A stretch of 11,613 nucleotides of DNA, from the NCBI GenBank assembly GCA_021647685.1, contig JAKIUH010000101.1:1-11613 (forward strand), in the 5' to 3' direction. The notes beneath the pieces were generated by a model. It searched no databases, was not told the DNA's origin, and saw nothing but the letters and a program-made list of their open reading frames with translations. This document shows, piece after piece, positions 7,409 through 11,613 of the stretch; positions within the stretch are counted from its first letter, which is position 1, and each line of letters begins with the position of its first letter. The DNA is from Bacteroidales bacterium. Its GTDB lineage: Bacteria; Bacteroidota; Bacteroidia; Bacteroidales; NBLH01. A program made the translations under genes and the position numbers.

Positions 7409-7864
7409 TTGAAAACAAAAAAATACAAAAATACAGTTTATGATAACAAGTTAATATATCAAAAAATATCAAAATCGGATTATATGATTATTAACTCAGT
7501 ATTTTTTATACTTATCAGCTTGGTGTTTGTCTATTCATTTGTATTTTTAAATTCCGGGACATACCCAATAAAATCATTCTGTACTCAATTTCCCGACTTA
7601 TGTATCAGCAAAGGTTTATCAAGAGCATTCTCGCAAATTTTAGCAGGCAATTTTGAAAAAGCAATCCTATTAAATCCATATAGCCTACACATTTTCTTGT
7701 TTTTTGCTTTACAATTTCTTTTCAGAATTATTTTTTCTATAATTTATTATAGATTTGATACGAAAATAATCATCAAAGTAGATGTTATCCTTAGTTTTTT
7801 ACTTTTTATTTATGCATTTGCTCCATTTTTTGCTAAATTAATAAAGCAAATCATCATTAATTGA
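7409..7864 (+). CDS. Small DUF2752-like membrane protein (degenerate cysteine motif)
   Basis: From the TTG at 7409 this is a 151-residue protein; an ATG at 7484 would give 126 residues, and the true start is uncertain. It has three hydrophobic segments: about 28-47, 88-112 and 124-146. Between the first two lies CTQFPDLCISKGLSRAFSQI followed by LAGNFEKAILLNPYSL. This aligns with the DUF2752 signature (CPxCGxTRA, then L-x-G-x-F-x-x-A-x-x-x-NP). The first motif cysteine is kept (Cys65) but the second is Lys68. DUF2752 proteins are small bacterial membrane proteins of unknown function, often encoded beside DUF4190, TM2 or CD225-like genes, which fits the neighbour here. The 3' end overlaps the convergent sulfatase remnant by 27 bases. 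Confidence 0.65.
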   Translation: MKTKKYKNTVYDNKLIYQKISKSDYMIINSVFFILISLVFVYSFVFLNSGTYPIKSFCTQFPDLCISKGLSRAFSQILAGNFEKAILLNPYSLHIFLFFALQFLFRIIFSIIYYRFDTKIIIKVDVILSFLLFIYAFAPFFAKLIKQIIIN

Positions 7865-8371
7865 TAAAAGAGAATCATTCAGTAACATATATTGATAAAC
7901 TTGGAGGTTAGATTTTGCATAAACTTCCATAGAGTCGGCTTTTGATTTATATGTATTGATATAATTAGTTTTATCTAAATTATTGTATTTATAAAGGGCT
8001 TTATCGCCGGGCTTTTTAAGAATTAAGAAAAACTGATTATCCAATACACCAATTTTATCATCCGCATTGATAAAAATATAGGGTCGGTTTTCATGAATCA
8101 AATCAATCCCCAGTGTATTATTTACATAGCTTTGTTTTAAGATACCCATAATTGTAGGGAAAACATCAATTTGACCGCCAATTTTACTAAATAGCTTTGG
8201 TTTCAGTATTTTAGGTGCAAAAATAATAAATGGTTCATGATGATAGTTTAAAGCAATATCATAGTTAACATTTAAAGCAGCCCCATGATCGGCATAGAAA
8301 CAAAAGTAGTACCTTATTATAAGTTGGTGTTTATATAATATTTCAAACTTTTGAATATTGAAAAATATCAA
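7838..8371 (-). pseudogene. C-terminal remnant of an LTA-synthase/sulfatase-type phosphotransferase
   Basis: The frame from 8371 encodes 177 residues, but the recognisable part starts only near 8305. YADHGAA (metal-binding Asp28-His29) is followed by HHEPFIIFAPKI and then GGQIDVFPTIMGIL, which is the C-terminal third of the alkaline-phosphatase-superfamily sulfatase fold (PF00884). That fold occurs in LTA synthases and phosphoglycerol or phosphoethanolamine transferases. The missing upstream part would carry the membrane helices, the nucleophilic Thr/Ser and most metal ligands; a full protein has roughly 600 residues. The sequence just before ADHG (residues 1-22) does not look like the family and overlaps the upstream channel gene's 3' end by 29 bases. 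I read this as a remnant left by a deletion whose junction is at about 8305-8342. A functional short protein is unlikely because no catalytic nucleophile is present. Confidence 0.7.
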
Positions 8372-9371
8372 TAAGTTTTTTTATCTGTTCAGGTGTTCCC
8401 ATTACAATAAGCTTATCTAATGCAGAGAGTTTTATATCGGGTGAGGGATTAAAAATAAAATTATTATCAGCGGTTTTTAGACCAATTAAACTAGCACCGG
8501 ATTTTGCTCTGATATTAAGTTCTCTGATTGATTTATCCACCACATCAACATTCATGTTCATGCAAGAAATTTCTTCGATATTTACATCTACACCACTACG
8601 AAGTAAAATAGCATCTAAAAACTCTACAACATCCGGTTGCGAAACTAATTTAGCCATACGGGTGCCTCCTACCCTGTCAGGCATGATTACGTTAGTAGCA
8701 CCTGCGCGTTTTAATTTTACATCGGAATGGTCTTCTGATGCACGGCTAATAATGGTCATGTTTTTGTTTAATTCTCTTGCTGTCAATACAATAAACAGGT
8801 TATCCGCATCGCTTGGTAAAGTAGTTATTAATGCTTTTGCTGTTTGAATTTTACTCTTCATCAAAATTTCTTCATGAACCGCATTCCCCATTACTTGAAT
8901 AAAGTTACGATTTTTCCATAGCTCTTTTGCCATTTCATCTTCAACTACCCCTTCGGTATTTTCAATGACCAATACTTTTTCGTTATGCATCAACAAGTCC
9001 ATTACGGCTTGTTTGCCATTACGTCCAAAACCACAAACAATTACATGATTTTTTAAATTTTTCAGTTCTTTTTCCATTCTTTTTTCATTCAAAAAATTTC
9101 TAAACTCACCATCCAGCACAAAACGTGTAGCATTGGTAATAAAATAAGCAAAAATCCCAAAACTGATAATAATTAAGAATGCGGTAAATAACATTCCGTT
9201 AGGATGCAGGGGTCTTACTTCTTCAAAGCCTACAGTTGATATGGTAATCATGGTCATATAAAAAGCTTCGATAAAAGTAAAATCTTCTAACCACCAAAAA
9301 CCTAAACTCCCTATCAGAATAATCAAAAATAAGGCAATTGCACTATAATATATGTAGCTTATTTTATTCAC
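8343..9371 (-). CDS. Potassium channel with RCK (TrkA-N/TrkA-C) domains
   Basis: This 342-residue inner-membrane ion channel subunit has two transmembrane helices (about 8-28 and 60-80) flanking a pore loop. The pore reads MTMITISTVGFEEVRPL. A cytoplasmic RCK domain begins at Asn108 with the Rossmann motif CGFGRNG (114-119 for the glycines) and Glu137 at the end of the second strand, as in MthK-type NAD- or ligand-gated channels. A TrkA-C domain (about 250-340) ends the protein (IRELNIRAKSGASLIGL, then LDKLIVMGTPEQI). The selectivity filter is T46-V-G-F-E-E51, where canonical channels have TVGYGD, so the second glycine is Glu50. The gene lies 37 bases downstream of the DUF2851 gene on the same strand, suggesting one transcript. 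An imperfect hairpin (8337-8359) spans its stop codon. Confidence 0.9.
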   Translation of the reverse strand: MNKISYIYYSAIALFLIILIGSLGFWWLEDFTFIEAFYMTMITISTVGFEEVRPLHPNGMLFTAFLIIISFGIFAYFITNATRFVLDGEFRNFLNEKRMEKELKNLKNHVIVCGFGRNGKQAVMDLLMHNEKVLVIENTEGVVEDEMAKELWKNRNFIQVMGNAVHEEILMKSKIQTAKALITTLPSDADNLFIVLTARELNKNMTIISRASEDHSDVKLKRAGATNVIMPDRVGGTRMAKLVSQPDVVEFLDAILLRSGVDVNIEEISCMNMNVDVVDKSIRELNIRAKSGASLIGLKTADNNFIFNPSPDIKLSALDKLIVMGTPEQIKKLIDIFQYSKV

Positions 9372-9408
9372 TTTTTCCCTTTAAAACTTGTTTTCCACCA
9401 ATAATTCA

Positions 9409-10695
9409 TTAACTATCGGTGCTTGAATATACATGTTTTAATATTTCTGCACCAATCCCGCAATCAAGACATTTACCTTGTTTGCAATAGTTATTTGTTT
9501 GCTGAATAACTGCTTGCGAAAAAAATGCATTGTGTATTTTAACGCCTGCATCTTCCCACATTCTTGTTATTTTATTGTTCTCGGCTTTTATTTCTTCAAG
9601 CCAATTAACAGCCTTGTCTTTAAGTTCTTGATTGTCTTTTGCTTCACCATATAAAAACAAAAAAGGAATAAGGGTATTTATTAAAATATTGTTTAATGAA
9701 CTTTCACCTAAAACTTTTTCTTTTTCGGTTGATTTTTTTGCAAAAGTATAATGATTTTTCCAGAACTCACTTGCTTTTACCTGAAACAATGTTTTTACAT
9801 CAGAAATACTATCTGCATCAATAATTTTAGAAAATAAAGAAACCGACTGATAAATTAGCCGAGCAAACTGTGCAATCCTAATGGTAGGAAAGTTACCGGG
9901 GCGTGTACGCAAAAATTTCCAATTATATTTTTCAATGGGTTTTAAGCCAAATTTATTTGCCAGATGTTTATATTCTTTTTTAAGCCGATGGTAATATTCA
10001 TTATCAAATTCGTCAGCTAAAAAACCGGCTTGTCCAAATAATAAAGCCTCTATTTGTAATAAATTATCATGATGTTTTGCCAAATATTTTAAGGGCAAAC
10101 TTGCAGCCAAGCGTTCAAAAGGCTCGGCATTTAATTTAAACCCGAAATTTCGTGCTATAATTTGATAAAAACTTTCTTCCCAATTATTTTTATTCCGCGT
10201 TAATTTTTCTTTGATAAAATTTGTTTTTTCGTTTAAGCGTTCAAATAAAACATTGTTTAACCATAATTTTAATTTAAAATTTTCCAAAAAATGTAAATCA
10301 TCACTGCAAGATAAAACCTGCTTATTGTCAATTAAAACTTTATATTTGTCCAAAAGTATTTCATCGGGTTTTAATTCCAAAGTAGGGATTTTTTCATTTT
10401 TTTGATTAAAAATTTCTTGATTATTATCATAAACCACATGCAGTATTACATTATTATAGGCTTTATCGTTTTGATGTTTATGTGCATACCAATCCGATGC
10501 TTTTATATGTATTTCAACATTTCCTGCCCAAGTTGTACTTCCTATTTTAATTTTAGCATTGGTAAAATCAGGACCTGAATCAAAATTTTGTACTCCGGGA
10601 CTAATTATTTCAAGCCTTGAACCTTGACTTGTTTGTAGTTTATTTTGATTATAAAGTTTATATTTCCAGATAAAATACAAAATACGTTCTTCCAT
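9409..10695 (-). CDS. DUF2851 family protein
   Basis: This 428-residue protein is recognisable as DUF2851 (PF11013), a family concentrated in Bacteroidota with no established function. The diagnostic N-terminal block is GPDFTNAKIKIG (41-52), then WAGNVEIHIKASDWYAHKHQ (56-75) and AYNNVILHVVYD (79-90). A mostly helical region follows, including FLRTRPGNFPTIRIAQFARL. The C-terminus ends with C404-x4-C409-x2-C412 in YCKQGKCLDCGIG; a further Cys130 lies in the middle. Glu29, Asp43 and Glu61-x-His63 are arranged like the E...D...ExK core of PD-(D/E)XK nucleases, with His in place of Lys; this is my inference from spacing. No signal peptide is present, so it is probably cytoplasmic. It is the first gene of the minus-strand cluster continuing into the K+ channel. 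The ATG at 10695 gives the usual short N-terminus. Confidence 0.9.
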   Translation of the reverse strand: MEERILYFIWKYKLYNQNKLQTSQGSRLEIISPGVQNFDSGPDFTNAKIKIGSTTWAGNVEIHIKASDWYAHKHQNDKAYNNVILHVVYDNNQEIFNQKNEKIPTLELKPDEILLDKYKVLIDNKQVLSCSDDLHFLENFKLKLWLNNVLFERLNEKTNFIKEKLTRNKNNWEESFYQIIARNFGFKLNAEPFERLAASLPLKYLAKHHDNLLQIEALLFGQAGFLADEFDNEYYHRLKKEYKHLANKFGLKPIEKYNWKFLRTRPGNFPTIRIAQFARLIYQSVSLFSKIIDADSISDVKTLFQVKASEFWKNHYTFAKKSTEKEKVLGESSLNNILINTLIPFLFLYGEAKDNQELKDKAVNWLEEIKAENNKITRMWEDAGVKIHNAFFSQAVIQQTNNYCKQGKCLDCGIGAEILKHVYSSTDS

Positions 10696-10779
10696 CTTAA
10701 AAAATGTTAAAATTTCTTAAAAGAATAAAAATACTAACGATATGTGGATATAAAAATCTTTTATCAAAAAATTTAATAT

Positions 10780-10787
10780 TATTTTTG
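10780..10787 (+). promoter_or_regulatory. Promoter -7 box of the VTT-domain gene
   Basis: TATTTTTG is a perfect TAnnTTTG box ending 16 bases before the ATG at 10804, implying a very short leader. No clear TTTG element is found 19-20 bases upstream. It lies in the 108-bp divergent spacer shared with the DUF2851 gene, for which I see no good box. Confidence 0.38.
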
Positions 10788-10803
10788 CAAACATCTTTTA
10801 AAT

Positions 10804-11463
10804 ATGGAAACGAAAACAATTAACAATCATAAAAAGAAAAGAACTCTTAAAAAGACCCTTGAGCTCTATCACAATTACTATAAAAGAACGGGCTTATATA
10901 AATTTCTGGGTATCAATTTTTTAAAACTAATACTAATATTAGCAGGTATTATTGCACTTATTTTGCTTTTAGATCAAGTTATTGATTTTAAAGCCCGCCA
11001 AGATGATATGCAACATTTTGTTGAACGGCACAACCCACTTTTTGTATTTAGCTTTTTTTTGGGTTCGGAATCGTTTATGGGGCTTATACCTCCCGATATT
11101 TTTATTGTTTGGGCAAAAGCCCGGTTTTCAGAAAATGCATATTTTATTGTTGGCATATTAGCTACCTTGTCTTATATCGGAGGAATTAATGCCTATTTTT
11201 TAGGGATATTAGTACGCAGATTTCCAAAAGTAGAAAAATATGTTCAAAAAAAATATGAAAAAAACTTTGAACTCATTAAAAAATGGGGGGGAATAGTCAT
11301 TATAATGGCTGCTCTTTTTCCACTCCCTTTTGCTATGATAAGTACTGTTGCCGGAATTGTTAAATATCCTTTCAAAGCATTTCTGGTGTATGGATTGACT
11401 CGATACATTCGATTTTTCCTGTATGCCATGGCAATTTTTGGTGCTTTAAATAAATTGGTTTAG
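10804..11463 (+). CDS. VTT/DedA-like (SNARE-associated family) membrane protein
   Basis: This is a 219-residue integral membrane protein. A basic N-terminus (residues 1-33, with a KKKR run at 10-13) precedes a first helix (about 38-60). The VTT-type core follows. SFFLGSESFMGLIPPDIFIVW (83-103) has Glu89 and Pro96-Pro97 in a re-entrant-type loop. Later, AALFPLPFAMISTVAGI (169-185) and YGLTRYIRFF with Arg200 match the second half-site of the family. DedA/VTT proteins flip or transport lipids such as undecaprenyl phosphate or phosphatidylethanolamine and help maintain membrane potential; which substrate applies here is unknown. The protein is a little short for full DedA (about 220 residues) and may belong to the short YqaA-like branch. 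It is alone on the plus strand, divergent from DUF2851. The start is the ATG at 10804, behind a TAnnTTTG box. Confidence 0.8.
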   Translation: METKTINNHKKKRTLKKTLELYHNYYKRTGLYKFLGINFLKLILILAGIIALILLLDQVIDFKARQDDMQHFVERHNPLFVFSFFLGSESFMGLIPPDIFIVWAKARFSENAYFIVGILATLSYIGGINAYFLGILVRRFPKVEKYVQKKYEKNFELIKKWGGIVIIMAALFPLPFAMISTVAGIVKYPFKAFLVYGLTRYIRFFLYAMAIFGALNKLV

Positions 11464-11498
11464 CTTTCAGTTTGGATAAAGCCATAATTAAACCTAAA

Positions 11499-11544
11499 TT
11501 GAGCGATTGTAAACTTTGAAAATGACTAATCATTTAGCGCTCAA
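11499..11544. repeat. Short inverted repeat around the last possible start codon
   Basis: TTGAGCG at 11499-11505 is repeated as its exact complement CGCTCAA at 11538-11544, with 32 bases between. The arms do not extend further. They flank the ATG at 11522. This could be an operator, part of a mobile-element end, or chance. Confidence 0.25.
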
Positions 11545-11613
11545 AGAATTTCTAAAATTTCTCAGATACCAACAAGGTGTCTTCCAAATTTATAGAAATC
11601 TTTTAGCACCAAA
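11522..11613 (+). CDS. Possible start of a further gene, cut by the window end
   Basis: An ATG at 11522 opens a frame of 30 codons that is still open at the window edge. It begins MTNHLALKEFLKFLRYQQ, an amphipathic helix-like N-terminus. There is no recognisable family and no clear promoter; TAAACTTTG just upstream (11510-11518) is one base too long for a TAnnTTTG box. A short minus-strand open frame (11612-11562) competes for the same DNA, so this is only a candidate. Confidence 0.25.
   Translation, partial: MTNHLALKEFLKFLRYQQGVFQIYRNLLAP

Noticed and set aside
7131..7472. Minus-strand open frames opposite the DUF4190/DUF2752 genes
   Set aside because: Their translations are low-complexity (Cys/Phe/Ile-rich) and mirror the acidic-tail coding sequence; they look like shadows rather than genes.
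11458..11499. Imperfect hairpin after the VTT-domain gene (GGTTTAGCTTT ... AAAGCC ... TTAAACC)
   Set aside because: The stem is interrupted and has no T-run after it, so it does not meet the standard for an intrinsic terminator.
11562..11612. Short minus-strand open frame ending FYKFGRHLVGI at a TGA
   Set aside because: It could be the C-terminus of a gene entering from the right, but 16 codons are too few to support a call, and it conflicts with the plus-strand frame at 11522.

Overview
The window is low-GC DNA from a member of the Bacteroidota, most likely an uncultured or environmental Bacteroidales-like lineage. Three things suggest this: the protein families (DUF2851, a Bacteroidota-type Crp/Fnr regulator, a single-chain GcvP), the TAnnTTTG boxes upstream of several genes in place of classical -10/-35 elements, and the scarcity of Shine-Dalgarno sequences. 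It looks like ordinary chromosome. I see no rRNA, tRNA, CRISPR array, complete insertion sequence, phage gene or plasmid gene.

Layout. Bases 1-2162 (+) are the end of a cell-surface polysaccharide/LPS locus: the C-terminus of an O-antigen ligase/polymerase-like membrane protein, a WaaE-like family 2 glycosyltransferase, and an overlapping family 9 (heptosyltransferase-like) glycosyltransferase. A small exported protein of unknown function (2169-2780, -) converges on them. After a 281-bp AT-rich divergent spacer comes the largest gene, gcvP (3062-5962, +), the glycine-cleavage P-protein. A strong hairpin terminator at 5980-6011 separates it from a convergent Crp/Fnr-family regulator (6030-6731, -).

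From 6897 to 7864 (+) there are two small membrane proteins, one DUF4190-like and one DUF2752-like. From 10695 down to 7838 (-) there is a probable operon of DUF2851, then a two-helix K+ channel with RCK domains, then the C-terminal remnant of an LTA-synthase/sulfatase-type enzyme that has lost its catalytic N-terminal part. A VTT/DedA-like membrane protein (10804-11463, +) follows, and the last bases may hold the start of another gene.

The regions do not form one pathway: envelope glycan synthesis, one-carbon metabolism, a possible redox-linked regulator, and membrane/ion functions lie side by side. I did not find a convincing undescribed system. The observations most worth checking are the FNR-like cysteine pattern in the regulator, the altered selectivity filter in the K+ channel, the nuclease-like plus cysteine motifs in DUF2851, the DUF2752 protein lacking its signature cysteine, the sulfatase remnant, and the recurring Bacteroidota-type promoter boxes.
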